64,000 nt of DNA, taken from assembly GCF_014649815.1 (NCBI RefSeq), contig NZ_BMTT01000015.1, positions 89,726 to 153,725 of the forward strand, written 5' to 3'. The notes under the pieces were generated by a model, which was given only the letters and a program-made list of their open reading frames with translations, was not told the DNA's origin and did not search any database. Both the position numbers and the translations under genes were made by a program. The number at the start of each line of letters is the position of its first letter. Position 1 is the first letter of the stretch. Below, one piece after another: positions 13,121 through 22,479 of the stretch. Origin of the DNA: Streptomyces mutabilis (GTDB lineage Bacteria; Actinomycetota; Actinomycetes; Streptomycetales; Streptomycetaceae).

Positions 13121-14020
13121 TCAGGTGTCGCACTCCAGCACCGTCCGGCACAGCCCGCACCGCGCCCGTACCCGCCCCCGCACCGGCACCCTGATCCGCT
13201 GGTGACAGGTCGGGCACGGGAACGACACCCGCAGCGGGCCGTGCTCCCGCGAGGTGAACGCGTAAGGGCCGTCCTCCGGCGGGACGGACGAGGCGTGCGG
13301 ACCCTGCGCGTGCCTGCGGTCCCGCGCGTACCGGCGGCGGCCCGCCCAGCCGGCCGCCGTCAGCGGCGGCTGCCGCTCGTCCCGGCGGGCCCGCGCCAGA
13401 CCCTTGCCGTAGGCCTCGTACGCCTGCGGACTGGTGAACCACACCGACGGGTCCTCCCCGAACACCAGCGCCCGTTTGGCCAGCACGTACCCGAACTCCT
13501 CCGGCGTCAGATACCCCAGCTTCTGCGACGACGCCCCGTCCTCCCGGTAGGCGTCCAGCAGCAGCCAGCCGGCACCCAGATACGTCGTCGCCGTGTCCGT
13601 GAGGATCTCGTTGTCCCGGGTGCCGGGGAAGGACAGGTCCAAGCGGTGCAGATACACGTGCATCACCTCGTGCGCCAGCGCCGCGCCGATGTCCCGGCGA
13701 TGAGTGCGGAAGCGGTCGTTCAACTCGATGAAGTACTCGGGACCCGCCGTCAGCTCCACGTGCGCCGCGTGCGTCATCTCCCGGAAGGAGACGATCATCC
13801 GGGCGTCCGGGAGACGGTAGTGACGCACCAGCTCGTGAGCCACCCGCTGGGCGCCCAGATACAGGTCGTCGGTGTCGCAGAACGCCACGTCCGCCGGAGG
13901 CACACTCGCCGAGAACGTCCGCACGGTGTCGTACGACAAGCGCCGGTACAGCGCGGTGACGGCGGCCCGCACCGTCTCCAGGTGCGGGAAACCGTGCTCG
14001 ACCGGTCCGCCGTTCGCCAC
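13121..14020 (-). CDS. Zincin-like metallopeptidase domain protein
   Basis: A 299-residue protein starting at a GTG with GGGGG 6 bp upstream. The motif HEVMHVYLH (His117, Glu118, His121) matches an HExxH zinc site, and NEILTDTATTYLGAGWL downstream could supply the third ligand. The C-terminus ends with CPTC and CGLC pairs about 20 residues apart, a zinc-ribbon. No signal peptide is visible, so it is probably cytoplasmic. I do not recognise a named family; a metallopeptidase role is inferred from the motif. It converges with the vWA gene and is divergent from the GNAT gene. Confidence 0.75.
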   Translation of the reverse strand: MANGGPVEHGFPHLETVRAAVTALYRRLSYDTVRTFSASVPPADVAFCDTDDLYLGAQRVAHELVRHYRLPDARMIVSFREMTHAAHVELTAGPEYFIELNDRFRTHRRDIGAALAHEVMHVYLHRLDLSFPGTRDNEILTDTATTYLGAGWLLLDAYREDGASSQKLGYLTPEEFGYVLAKRALVFGEDPSVWFTSPQAYEAYGKGLARARRDERQPPLTAAGWAGRRRYARDRRHAQGPHASSVPPEDGPYAFTSREHGPLRVSFPCPTCHQRIRVPVRGRVRARCGLCRTVLECDT

Positions 14021-14140
14021 GCCCGACCCCCAAGACGCCTGAACCCTCCTCCCACTGTACGAGGAGCCCCGCACCACGGGCCGCCGCCGCCCGGCCGAAA
14101 CCGTTCGCCCCACCCGGGGCCTCCGGAGAGAATCCGGACC

Positions 14141-14614
14141 GTGACCAGCGAACAGCACACCGCACCCGGTGCCACCCTGCACGTGGGCGGCGCCGACGAC
14201 GACCTGGAGAAGCGGCTCGACGACGAGCTGACCGCCTTCAACACCGCCGCCGCCCGCGGCGCCCGCACTCGACCCCTCACCGTGCGCGCCACCGACGCCG
14301 AGGGCGCCCTGATCGGCGGACTGACCGGCTGGACCTGGTCTACCCTCGCCTCGGTCGAGATGCTGTGGGTACGGGAGGACCAGCGGCAGGCCGGCTGGGG
14401 GAGCCGGTTCATGCGCGAGGCGGAGGACGAGGCCGCCCGGCGCGGCTGCACCGACATGATCGTGTCCACCTACACCTTCCAGGCACCCGGCTTCTACCCG
14501 AGGCTCGGCTTCCGGGAGCGGGGCCGCATCCAGGGCGTACCCGGCGGACACGAGGACGTGTACTTCCACAAGCGCATCGGGCAGAGCACCACCGGAGAGG
14601 TTCTCGGGCCCTGA
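14141..14614 (+). CDS. GNAT family N-acetyltransferase
   Basis: A 157-residue GNAT acetyltransferase using acetyl-CoA. The GTG start has GGAGAG about 10 bp upstream. The acetyl-CoA binding region reads VREDQRQAGWGSRFMREAEDEA, an R/Q-x-x-G-x-G/S variant, and the fold ends with QAPGFYPRLGFRERGR, typical of the last strand pair. It lies in the same direction as chorismate mutase with a 44-bp gap, possibly in one transcript. The substrate is unknown. Confidence 0.88.
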   Translation: MTSEQHTAPGATLHVGGADDDLEKRLDDELTAFNTAAARGARTRPLTVRATDAEGALIGGLTGWTWSTLASVEMLWVREDQRQAGWGSRFMREAEDEAARRGCTDMIVSTYTFQAPGFYPRLGFRERGRIQGVPGGHEDVYFHKRIGQSTTGEVLGP

Positions 14615-14658
14615 GACGGTCTGCGACGCCCCGGCGCCCGCCCGTAGGGTGAGCCCTC

Positions 14659-14997
14659 ATGACCACCAGCAACACCGGTACCGGTGCCGTCGACCCCGCC
14701 GTCCGCGAGGAGCTGGCCCGACTGAGGGACAGCATCGACAACATCGACGCGGCCGTCGTCCACATGCTCGCCGAGCGCTTCAAATGCACCCAGCAGGTCG
14801 GCCACCTCAAGGCCCGGCACCAGCTGCCGCCCGCCGACCCGGCCCGCGAGGCCCAGCAGATCGCCCGCCTGCGCGCCCTCGCCGAGAGCGCCAAGCTGGA
14901 CCCGGCGTTCGCCGAGAAGTTCCTGAACTTCATCATCGCCGAGGTGATCCACCACCACGAGCGCATCGCGGAGAACAACGGCAGCGGCCCCGCCTGA
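14659..14997 (+). CDS. Chorismate mutase, AroQ type
   Basis: A 112-residue all-helical AroQ-class chorismate mutase converting chorismate to prephenate at the branch to phenylalanine and tyrosine. The motif LRDSIDNIDAAVVHMLAERF followed by QQVGHLKA is the first helix, carrying the conserved Arg and Lys of the active site, and a second helix holds RLRALAESAKLDPAF and the final IIAEVIHHHERI. The start lies 8 bp after a TAGGGT hexamer, so the transcript might begin at or near the ATG. A hairpin follows at 15008. Confidence 0.92.
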   Translation: MTTSNTGTGAVDPAVREELARLRDSIDNIDAAVVHMLAERFKCTQQVGHLKARHQLPPADPAREAQQIARLRALAESAKLDPAFAEKFLNFIIAEVIHHHERIAENNGSGPA

Positions 14998-15007
14998 GAC
15001 CCGAGCG

Positions 15008-15029
15008 GCGCCCCCGCCCACGGGGGCGC
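15008..15029 (+). terminator. Hairpin after chorismate mutase
   Basis: A 9-bp perfect GC stem (GCGCCCCCG / CGGGGGCGC) with a CCCA loop starts 11 bp after the stop codon. There is no T-tract. Confidence 0.6.
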
Positions 15030-15116
15030 GCCGGGGAGCACGCCGCCCTCCGAAACGGAGCGGACATACTCCGCGTACCGATCCGCCTCTGTGCCCTGCC
15101 GACGCCATCAGGCAGC

Positions 15117-17624
15117 ATGGCGTCCATGTCCGTACTCACGCGCGACGAAGCGCAGACCCGTGCCAGCCTCCTCGACGTCCACCACTACGCGATCGACCTC
15201 GATCTCACCCGTGGGGACGACACCTTCGACTCCCGCACCGTCATCCGCTTCACCGTGCGCGACGAGACGGACACCACGGACACCTTCGTCGAGGTCAAGC
15301 CCGCCGAGCTGCGCACCGTCACCCTGGACGGACATCCCCTCGACCCCGGCACGCTCGACGAGAACCGGCTCGCGCTGAAGAACCTCACTCCCGGCGAGCA
15401 CGAACTGCGCGTCGACGCGGCCATGCGCTACTCCCGCACCGGCGAGGGCATGCACCGCTTCACCGACCCCGCCGACGGCGAGACCTACGTCTACACCCAG
15501 CTCTTCCTCGACGACGTCCAGCGCGTCTACGCCGCCTTCGACCAGCCCGACCTGAAGGCCGTCTTCGACCTCACCGTCACCGCCCCCGAAGGCTGGACCG
15601 TCCTCGCCAACGGCATCACCGAACACACCGGCGACGGCCACTGGAAGGCCGCCACCACCCCTCCCGTCTCCACCTACCTCGTCGCCGTCGCCGCCGGACC
15701 CTGGCACTCCGTACGCACCGAACACCGCGGTCTGCCCTTCGGCATCCACTGCCGCCGCTCCCTCGCCCGCCACCTCGACGCCGACGCCGACGAACTGTTC
15801 GAGGTCACCCGCGGCTGCTTCGACCGCTACCACGAGAGGTTCACCGAGCCCTACCCCTTCGACTCCTACGACCAGGCGTTCGTCCCCGAGTTCAACGCCG
15901 GCGCCATGGAGAACCCCGGCCTCGTCACCTTCCGCGACGAGTACGTCTTCCGCTCCGCCGTCACCGACACCCAGCGCCAGACCCGCGCCGTGACCATCGC
16001 CCACGAGATGGCCCACATGTGGTTCGGTGACCTCGTCACCCTGAAGTGGTGGGACGACATCTGGCTCAACGAGTCCTTCGCCGAGTACATGGGTTACCAG
16101 ACCACCGCCGAAGCCACCCGCTTCACCGGCACCTGGACCGATTTCGGCGTCACCCGCAAACCCTGGGGCTACGACGCCGACCAGCGCCCCTCCACCCACC
16201 CCGTCGCCCCCGAGAACGTCTCGGACACCGCCTCCGCCCTCCTCAACTTCGACGGCATCTCCTACGCCAAGGGCGCCTCCGCCCTGCGCCAGCTCGTCAC
16301 CTGGCTCGGCGAGAAGGACTTCCTCGCCGGCATCAACACCCATTTCGAACGGCACAAGTTCGCCAACGCCACCCTCGCCGACTTCATTGACTCCCTCGCC
16401 GCCGCCACCGACCGCGACGTCCACGCCTGGGCCGACGCCTGGCTGCGCACCACCGGCGTCGACACCATCACCCCCCGCATCACCGGCGACAACGGCGACC
16501 GCGCCCTCACCGTCGACCGCACCGGCAGCCGCCCCCACCGCGTCCGTGTCGGCCTCTACGACCCCGACCTCACCGACGAAGGCCGCCTCACCCTGCGCTC
16601 ACGCCTCGACATCGACGTACCCCAGAGCGAACCGAGGCCCATCGGCAAACGCCCCGCCCTCACCGTCCTGAACGACGGTGACCTCACCTACGCCAAGATC
16701 CGCTTCGACGCCCACTCCTTCCAGACCCTGCGCACCGGCCTGTCCGGCCTGCCCGACTCCCTCACCCGCGCCGTCGTCTGGAACGCCCTGCGCGACGCCG
16801 TCCGCGACGGCGAACTCGCCCCCACCGCCTACCTCGACATCGCCCGCACCCACCTCCCGCACGAGAGGGACCTCGCCCTCGTCGACGGCGTCCTCTCCTT
16901 CGCCGGCGCCCACGTCACCGACCGCTACCTCACCCCCGAACAGCGGCCCGCCGCCCTCACCACCCTCACCGACCTGTGCCGCGACCTCATCCGCCGCACC
17001 GAGGACGGCGACCACCCCGGACTGCGCCTCATCGCCGTCCGCCACCGCATCGCCACCGCCGCCCACCCCGACACCATCGCCGCCTGGCTCGCCGACGGCA
17101 CCGTCCCCGGCGGCCCCGAACTCGACCCCGAACTGCGCTGGCGCATCCTCACCCGCCTCGCCGTCCTCGGCGCCACCGACGAGACCGCCATCGCCGCCGA
17201 ACTCGCGAACGATCCCAGCGCCACCGGCCGGGAAGGCGCCGCCCGCTGCCGCGCCGCCCTGCCCGACGCCGAGGCCAAGAGCCGCTCCTGGGAAGCCATG
17301 TTCGCCACCGACGACCTCTCCAACTACCTGTTCACCGCCACCGCCCAGGGCTTCTGGCAACCCGAACAGGCCGACCTCGTAAGCGACTACGTCTCCCGCT
17401 ACTACGCCGAAGCCGTCGCCGTCGCCGCCCGCCGCGGCCCCGCCATCGCCGAAGCCGCCGGCCGCTGGGCCTTCCCCGCCCACGCCGTCGACACCGACAC
17501 CCTGCGCCTCGGCCGGCAGTGCCTGAGCGATGCCGACCCCATCCCCGCCCTGCGCCGCAAGCTCACCGACCAACTCGACGACCTGGCCCGCGCCCTGCGC
17601 GTACGGGAGGCGGCCACCGGCTGA
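15117..17624 (+). CDS. pepN: Aminopeptidase N (M1 family zinc peptidase)
   Basis: An 835-residue M1 aminopeptidase that removes N-terminal residues from peptides in the cytoplasm. The exopeptidase motif GAMENPGLVTF and the zinc site HEMAHMWFGD (His296, Glu297, His300) with Glu319 in WLNESFAEYMG are complete, and the C-terminal ERAP1-like helical domain fills residues 520-835. The start is the ATG at 15117; an ATG at 15126 is also possible and neither has a strong ribosome site. Codons are extremely C-ending. A 12-bp hairpin follows the stop. Streptomyces genomes often carry more than one PepN, and I cannot tell which copy this is. Confidence 0.93.
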   Translation: MASMSVLTRDEAQTRASLLDVHHYAIDLDLTRGDDTFDSRTVIRFTVRDETDTTDTFVEVKPAELRTVTLDGHPLDPGTLDENRLALKNLTPGEHELRVDAAMRYSRTGEGMHRFTDPADGETYVYTQLFLDDVQRVYAAFDQPDLKAVFDLTVTAPEGWTVLANGITEHTGDGHWKAATTPPVSTYLVAVAAGPWHSVRTEHRGLPFGIHCRRSLARHLDADADELFEVTRGCFDRYHERFTEPYPFDSYDQAFVPEFNAGAMENPGLVTFRDEYVFRSAVTDTQRQTRAVTIAHEMAHMWFGDLVTLKWWDDIWLNESFAEYMGYQTTAEATRFTGTWTDFGVTRKPWGYDADQRPSTHPVAPENVSDTASALLNFDGISYAKGASALRQLVTWLGEKDFLAGINTHFERHKFANATLADFIDSLAAATDRDVHAWADAWLRTTGVDTITPRITGDNGDRALTVDRTGSRPHRVRVGLYDPDLTDEGRLTLRSRLDIDVPQSEPRPIGKRPALTVLNDGDLTYAKIRFDAHSFQTLRTGLSGLPDSLTRAVVWNALRDAVRDGELAPTAYLDIARTHLPHERDLALVDGVLSFAGAHVTDRYLTPEQRPAALTTLTDLCRDLIRRTEDGDHPGLRLIAVRHRIATAAHPDTIAAWLADGTVPGGPELDPELRWRILTRLAVLGATDETAIAAELANDPSATGREGAARCRAALPDAEAKSRSWEAMFATDDLSNYLFTATAQGFWQPEQADLVSDYVSRYYAEAVAVAARRGPAIAEAAGRWAFPAHAVDTDTLRLGRQCLSDADPIPALRRKLTDQLDDLARALRVREAATG

Positions 17625-17631
17625 CCCGATG

Positions 17632-17668
17632 GCGGCCGGTTCCCGCACACCGGGCCGGAACCGGCCGC
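17632..17668 (+). terminator. Hairpin after aminopeptidase N
   Basis: A perfect 12-bp stem (GCGGCCGGTTCC at 17632-17643 with its complement at 17657-17668) begins 8 bp after the pepN stop codon, with a 13-nt loop and no T-tract. Confidence 0.7.
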
Positions 17669-17768
17669 ACGAATACCCCTTTCGGGTAGTGATCATTGAG
17701 CTGTCCGGGTGTACGGACGCGACCGCGTCCAAGCTGGAACCCCAGTCCCCGCGCCCGGAGGCCAGCCC

Positions 17769-19139
17769 ATGGGCCTGCCGCCCCTCGCCTCGGGCCCGCA
17801 CGGCCCCGACACCCTGCGGCCCCTGCTCGACACCGTGCTCGACGCCCTGCGCACCGGCATCGCCGCCCGCGGCGGCCCCCTGCCCGCCGGCGGCCCCGAC
17901 GCCGTCACCGCCAAGGTCACGAAGGCGGCCGGTGAACTCCTGCCCGACCACGGCGACCCCGACGCACTGCACACCCTCGTCACCGCGCTCGCCGAAGGCG
18001 CCGCCGACCCCGCCCATCCCCTGTGCGCCGCCCACCTGCACGGCCCACCACTCGCCGTCGCCACCGCCGCCGACCTCGCCGCCAGCGCCCTCAACCCCTC
18101 CCTCGACTCCTGGGACCAGGCCCCCGCCGCCTCCGCCCTCGAAGCCCTCCTCACCCACGCACTCGCCCGGGAGACCGGCGCCACCGACGCCGTCGTCACC
18201 ACCGGCGGCACCGAGTCGAACCACCTCGCCGTCCTGCTCGCCCGCGAGACCCACGGCGCCGGCCTGCGACTCCTCCACGGCGCCAACGCCCACCACTCCG
18301 TACCCCGTGCCGCCTGGCTGACCGGCCTGCCCGAAACCGTCGCCGTCCCCGCCCCCGCCGGCACGCTCGACCCCGCCGCACTCGACGAAGCCCTCACCAG
18401 GATCCCCGGCCCCCACCTCGTCATCGCCACCGCCGGCACCACCGACGCCGGCCTCATCGACCCGCTCCCCGAGATCGCCGGCCGCTGCGCCGCCCACGGC
18501 GCCCGCCTCCACGTCGACGCCGCCTACGGCGGGGGCCTCCTCTTCAGCGACCGGCACCGCCCCAAACTCACCGGACTGGAAGCCGCCGACACCGTCGCCC
18601 TCGACCTGCACAAACTCGGCTGGCAACCGATCGCCGCCGGCCTCCTCACCGTCACCGACCCCGACGACCTCGCCGCCCTCCACCACCACGCCGACTACCT
18701 CAACGCCGACGACGACACCGACGCGGGCCTCCCCGACCTCCTCGGCCGCTCACCGCGCACCAGCCGCCGCCCCGACATCCTCAAGATCGCCGTCACCCTC
18801 AAGACCCTCGGCCGCGGCGGACTCGGCGCGCTCGTCGACGAGGTCTGCGCCAACGCCGAGCGGTTCGCCGCCCTCATCGACACCCACCCCGCGTTCGAAC
18901 TGCACGCCCCGCCCCCCATCAGCACCGTCCTCTTCCGCCCCGCACACGCCACCGACACCACCGTCGCCGCCGTACGCCGCACCCTGCTCACCACCGGCAC
19001 CGCCGTCCTCGGCCGCGCCCGCGCCGACGACCGCCTCTGGCTCAAGGCGACCCTCCTCAACCCCCACACACAGCCCGGCGACCTCGCCGCCCTCCTGACC
19101 CACGTGGAAAGCGCCCTGGAAGGACACACTCCCCGATGA
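17769..19139 (+). CDS. PLP-dependent amino acid decarboxylase, DesA-like
   Basis: A 456-residue group II pyridoxal-phosphate decarboxylase of the type acting on lysine, ornithine or 2,4-diaminobutyrate. The start ATG has GGAGG 7 bp upstream. Visible features: the TTGGTESNHLAVLLARE substrate/PLP region, HVDAAYGGGLLF with the Asp that holds the pyridine nitrogen, and LDLHKLGWQP with the Schiff-base Lys282. Its stop overlaps the next gene's start (ATGA), so it is coupled to an N-monooxygenase, the same order as desA-desB of desferrioxamine synthesis. That context suggests decarboxylation of lysine to cadaverine (or ornithine to putrescine) for N-hydroxylation. No desC or desD is adjacent and no DmdR-type iron box was evident upstream. 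Confidence 0.85.
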   Translation: MGLPPLASGPHGPDTLRPLLDTVLDALRTGIAARGGPLPAGGPDAVTAKVTKAAGELLPDHGDPDALHTLVTALAEGAADPAHPLCAAHLHGPPLAVATAADLAASALNPSLDSWDQAPAASALEALLTHALARETGATDAVVTTGGTESNHLAVLLARETHGAGLRLLHGANAHHSVPRAAWLTGLPETVAVPAPAGTLDPAALDEALTRIPGPHLVIATAGTTDAGLIDPLPEIAGRCAAHGARLHVDAAYGGGLLFSDRHRPKLTGLEAADTVALDLHKLGWQPIAAGLLTVTDPDDLAALHHHADYLNADDDTDAGLPDLLGRSPRTSRRPDILKIAVTLKTLGRGGLGALVDEVCANAERFAALIDTHPAFELHAPPPISTVLFRPAHATDTTVAAVRRTLLTTGTAVLGRARADDRLWLKATLLNPHTQPGDLAALLTHVESALEGHTPR

Positions 19140-20548
19140 ACACCCCCGCACGCCCCGCCCACGAGACCCCCCGCGACCTCGTCGGCATCGGCATCGGCCC
19201 CTTCAACCTCTCCCTCGCCGCCCTCGCCGACCCCCTCACCGACCTCGACACCGTCTTCTACGACCAGCGCCCCGCCTTCCACTGGCACCCCGGCCTCCTC
19301 CTCGACGGCGCCCGCGTCCAAGTGCCCTTCCTCGCCGACCTCGTCACCCTCGTCGCCCCCGCCAGCCACTGGACCTTCCTCAACCACCTCAGGGCCCGAG
19401 AACGCCTCTTCCCCTTCTACTTCGCCGAACGCTTCCACATCCAGCGTGCCGAATACGACGCCTACTGCCGCTGGGTCGCCGAGAACCTCACCACCCTCCG
19501 CTTCCACCACCAGGTCGACGCCGTCCGCTGGAACCCCGGACGAGACCTCTTCGAAGTCGACTACACCCGGCTCGACGCCGACGGAGAAGCCGACGCCCTC
19601 GGCCGCACCTACACGAAGAACGTCGTCCTCGGCATCGGCACCGAACCGCACGTCCCCGACCCGCTCAAGCCCCTCGTCGACACCCCCGGCGTCCCCGTCG
19701 TCCACGCCGCCGACTACCTCCGGCACCGCGACCCCCTGCTCACCGCCGGACACATCACCGTCATCGGCACCGGCCAGTCCGGGGCCGAGATCTTCCTCGA
19801 CCTGCTCCGCCACCGCCCCGCCGGACACGAGAGACTCCACTGGCTCGGCCGCACCGAAGCCTTCGCCCCCATGGAGTACTCCAAACTCGGCCTGGAGCAC
19901 TTCACCCCCGACTACACCCGCTACTTCCACGCCCTGAGCGAATCTGTCCGCGACCGCCTCGTCGCCACCCAGTGGCAACTCCACAAGGGCATCGACGCCG
20001 ACACCACCGCCGCCATCCACGACGAGCTCTATCGCCGCACCCTCGACGGCGGCTGGCCCGACGCCGTCCTCACCCCCGGCGTCCACGTCCGCACCGCCGG
20101 CCGCATCTCCACCAACAGGATCGAACTCCATCTCGAACACGCCCAGCAGAAGGCCCGCTCCCGCCTCACCACCGACGCCGTCGTCCTCGCCACCGGCTAC
20201 CGCGAACGCCCCCTCGGCCGCGTCCTCGCCGGCCTCGACCCCTACATGCGACGCGACAGCCACGAACGCCCCCGCGTCGACGAACGCTTCCGCCTCCTCC
20301 TCGACCCCTCCGTCACCGGAACCGTCTACGTCCAGAACGCCGAGACCCACACCCACGGCGTCGGCACACCCGACCTCGGCCTCGCCGCCTGGCGCAGCGC
20401 CACCATCCTCAACGACGTCACCGGACGAAACCCCTACCCGCTCCCCAGCCGCACCGCCTTCACCACCTTCGGCCTGGAACGCGCACAGCCCCAGATCCCC
20501 TCCGCACGCGACCACCGGGCACTCACCCCGCTGGTGGAAGGAATCTGA
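19136..20548 (+). CDS. Lysine/ornithine/diamine N-monooxygenase, DesB-like
   Basis: A 470-residue flavin monooxygenase of the IucD/SidA/DesB family that N-hydroxylates diamines or basic amino acids for hydroxamate siderophores. The FAD site GIGIGPFNLSLAAL is at residues 18-31, NADPH binding is at GTGQSGAEIFLDLL near residue 215, and the family ending ATGYRERPL and THTHGVGTPDLGLAAWRS (substrate/FAD) is intact. It overlaps the decarboxylase by 4 bp. With its partner it would make an N-hydroxydiamine; the acyltransferase and NIS synthetase of the desferrioxamine pathway are absent here. It converges with the nucleotidase gene 35 bp away without a clear hairpin. Confidence 0.88.
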   Translation: MNTPARPAHETPRDLVGIGIGPFNLSLAALADPLTDLDTVFYDQRPAFHWHPGLLLDGARVQVPFLADLVTLVAPASHWTFLNHLRARERLFPFYFAERFHIQRAEYDAYCRWVAENLTTLRFHHQVDAVRWNPGRDLFEVDYTRLDADGEADALGRTYTKNVVLGIGTEPHVPDPLKPLVDTPGVPVVHAADYLRHRDPLLTAGHITVIGTGQSGAEIFLDLLRHRPAGHERLHWLGRTEAFAPMEYSKLGLEHFTPDYTRYFHALSESVRDRLVATQWQLHKGIDADTTAAIHDELYRRTLDGGWPDAVLTPGVHVRTAGRISTNRIELHLEHAQQKARSRLTTDAVVLATGYRERPLGRVLAGLDPYMRRDSHERPRVDERFRLLLDPSVTGTVYVQNAETHTHGVGTPDLGLAAWRSATILNDVTGRNPYPLPSRTAFTTFGLERAQPQIPSARDHRALTPLVEGI

Positions 20549-20583
20549 GGCCGCTCATCGAAAACGCTGTGAAAACGCTGGGC

Positions 20584-22398
20584 TCAGAACACCGGCGCAC
20601 CGTCCCGCGTCAGCTTCCAGTCCACCGACGCGAAGTCCTTCGGGTCCAGCACACCCTTCGCCGTGACCCACTCGGCGATCCGCGTACGGATCTCCGTCGA
20701 CTCCGACCACAACTCCTGGGCCGACGCCACATGTGGGAACGCACCGCCACCGTTGGCCCGGTAGTTGTTCACCGCCAGCACGAACCGCGCGTCATCAGCC
20801 AACGGCGCACCCCCGTGCGCCACGTTCTTGATCCGCGAACCGGGCGCCTGCGCGATGTCGACCTCGTACGACAGCCCCGACACGTAGTCGTAGTTGTAGT
20901 CCGGGCGGCCGTTCGCGTTGGTCAGCTTCGCCACGTCCACCGGCGCACCGGCCGCCGTCTGCACGTAGTACTCCGCCGAGTACTCCAGGTACGCCCGCAG
21001 CTGGGCGCCCGTCATCAGCTTCGCCACCAGCGTGTTGTCGTACACGTACAGACTCGACAGATCCCGGATCGTCACGTCACCGGCCGGGATCTCGGACGTC
21101 CGCGAGAACGGCGAAGCCTGCGCCAGAACCGGCAGCGAAGCGTACTCCGTTCCCGCCAGCGCCTCCTTGACCACGTCCTCCTGCACCTTCGTGATCAGGT
21201 CGATGATCGGCGCGTCCGTGTAACGCGCCTCCACCGTCGTCAACGTCTCGGTCGCCGTACCGACCACCTGATTGACGTACGCCACGACCTTCGCGTGCTC
21301 GTCCGAGAGCAGCTCGGTGATCTCCGGGTCGTCCTCGACCGTGCTGGAATCCCGAAGCGACGCCTTCACCGACTCCACGTGCCAACGGCCCCGCTCGAAG
21401 ACCAGCTCGAAATCAAACAGGGTCAGCCGCTCCGCGTAACACAGCGGCTCCGACAGCACGACCGCCTTGCCGGTCTCCTCGTTCACGACCTTCAGCTCCG
21501 CGATCTCCCGATGCGCGTGCCCCACCAGGATCGCGTCGATACCCGGCACCAGCCTCGCCACATTCGCCGCCGCGTTCTCCACGTACGGAAGCTGGTCACC
21601 GTACGACGACGTGCCCGACGACCCCGAGTGCGCCGACACCACCACCACGTCCGCGCCCATCGAACGCAGCTTCGGCACCCACTTGGCCGCCTGCTCCTCA
21701 AGACCCGGGAACGCCAGCTTCCCCTGCACGTACGCCTTGTCCCAGATCGCGATGCCCGGATTCGTCAGTCCCAGCACCGCCACCTTCACCGGCGGCGCGC
21801 CCTTCACCCGGAACGTCTTCATGAAGTACGGCGGGAAGGCGGGCCTCAGCGTCTTCGCGTCCACCGCGTTCGCACCCAGCAGCGGAAAATCGCACTGCTC
21901 CTCGAACCTGCGCAGCGTCTCGATGCCGTAATTGAACTCGTGATTTCCGAGCGCCACCGCGTCGTACCCGATCGCGTTCATCGCCTGCGCCATCGGGTGC
22001 ACCGGGCCACCCTCGGCGGTGATCGGGTCGACCTTGGCGTAGTAGTACGTCAGCGGGGTGCCCTGGATCGTGTCACCCGCGTCCAACAGCAGCGTGTTGC
22101 CGCGGCCCTTCTCCTCCCGGACCTGGTTCACCAGCGTGGAGACCCGGGCCAGGCCCTGGGCGTTGCCCGCCGCGTCGGAGTACTCGGCGTCCTTGAAGTA
22201 GTCCCAGTTGAAGACGTGCCCGTGCAGATCGGTGGTGCCGAGCACGGTCAGGGCGTACCGCTTGGGCTTCCGGCGACCCCGGTATCCCTTGTGGGCCGGG
22301 GCCGCCTCGGCCGCCGGAGCCGCCACCGCGCCGGCCAGCGCGACACCCGCCCCCGTCACTGCGGACCTGCTCAGGAACTTCCGGCGGTTCAACGGCAT
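20584..22398 (-). CDS. Tat-exported 5'-nucleotidase / cyclic nucleotide phosphodiesterase
   Basis: A 604-residue metallophosphatase with 5'-nucleotidase C-terminal domain, releasing phosphate from nucleotides outside the cell. The start ATG has GAGGAG 8 bp upstream. The N-terminus NRRKFLSRS followed by a hydrophobic stretch and AEAAPA near residue 32 is a twin-arginine signal. Metal-binding motifs are GTTDLHGHVFNW, LGNHEFNYG, VVSAHSG and VGHAHRE. The C-terminal domain from about residue 380 carries the nucleotide-binding NNYRANGGGAFPHV. A consensus -35 (TTGACA) lies 76 bp upstream next to TCACC repeats reminiscent of PHO boxes, which would fit phosphate control, but this is inference. Confidence 0.93.
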   Translation of the reverse strand: MPLNRRKFLSRSAVTGAGVALAGAVAAPAAEAAPAHKGYRGRRKPKRYALTVLGTTDLHGHVFNWDYFKDAEYSDAAGNAQGLARVSTLVNQVREEKGRGNTLLLDAGDTIQGTPLTYYYAKVDPITAEGGPVHPMAQAMNAIGYDAVALGNHEFNYGIETLRRFEEQCDFPLLGANAVDAKTLRPAFPPYFMKTFRVKGAPPVKVAVLGLTNPGIAIWDKAYVQGKLAFPGLEEQAAKWVPKLRSMGADVVVVSAHSGSSGTSSYGDQLPYVENAAANVARLVPGIDAILVGHAHREIAELKVVNEETGKAVVLSEPLCYAERLTLFDFELVFERGRWHVESVKASLRDSSTVEDDPEITELLSDEHAKVVAYVNQVVGTATETLTTVEARYTDAPIIDLITKVQEDVVKEALAGTEYASLPVLAQASPFSRTSEIPAGDVTIRDLSSLYVYDNTLVAKLMTGAQLRAYLEYSAEYYVQTAAGAPVDVAKLTNANGRPDYNYDYVSGLSYEVDIAQAPGSRIKNVAHGGAPLADDARFVLAVNNYRANGGGAFPHVASAQELWSESTEIRTRIAEWVTAKGVLDPKDFASVDWKLTRDGAPVF

Positions 22399-22451
22399 GG
22401 CTGGCTCTCCTCGGTTCAGTGACCCGTGCACGACATCGGCAACGCGCGTAG

Positions 22452-22479
22452 ATTCTGTCCTGGACATGCCCTCTGTCAA
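22452..22479 (-). promoter_or_regulatory. Promoter of the 5'-nucleotidase gene
   Basis: TTGACA at 22479-22474 on the minus strand and CAGAAT at 22457-22452, separated by 16 bp (or GAATCT at 18 bp), give a housekeeping-type promoter with a leader of about 45 nt to the ATG at 22398. Two TCACC elements (at 22482 and 22494, 12 bp apart) lie just upstream, in the position where PhoP usually binds. Confidence 0.55.

Noticed and set aside
17625-17768. Iron (DmdR) box before the DesA-like gene
   Set aside because: No TTAGGTTAGGCTCACCTAA-like sequence; only a weak TACCC-N5-GGGTA dyad occurs.
16599-20515. Glycine-rich minus-strand frames antisense to pepN, the decarboxylase and the monooxygenase
   Set aside because: The composition (Gly/Val/Glu) is the mirror of C-ending codons, and the plus-strand genes have clear motifs.
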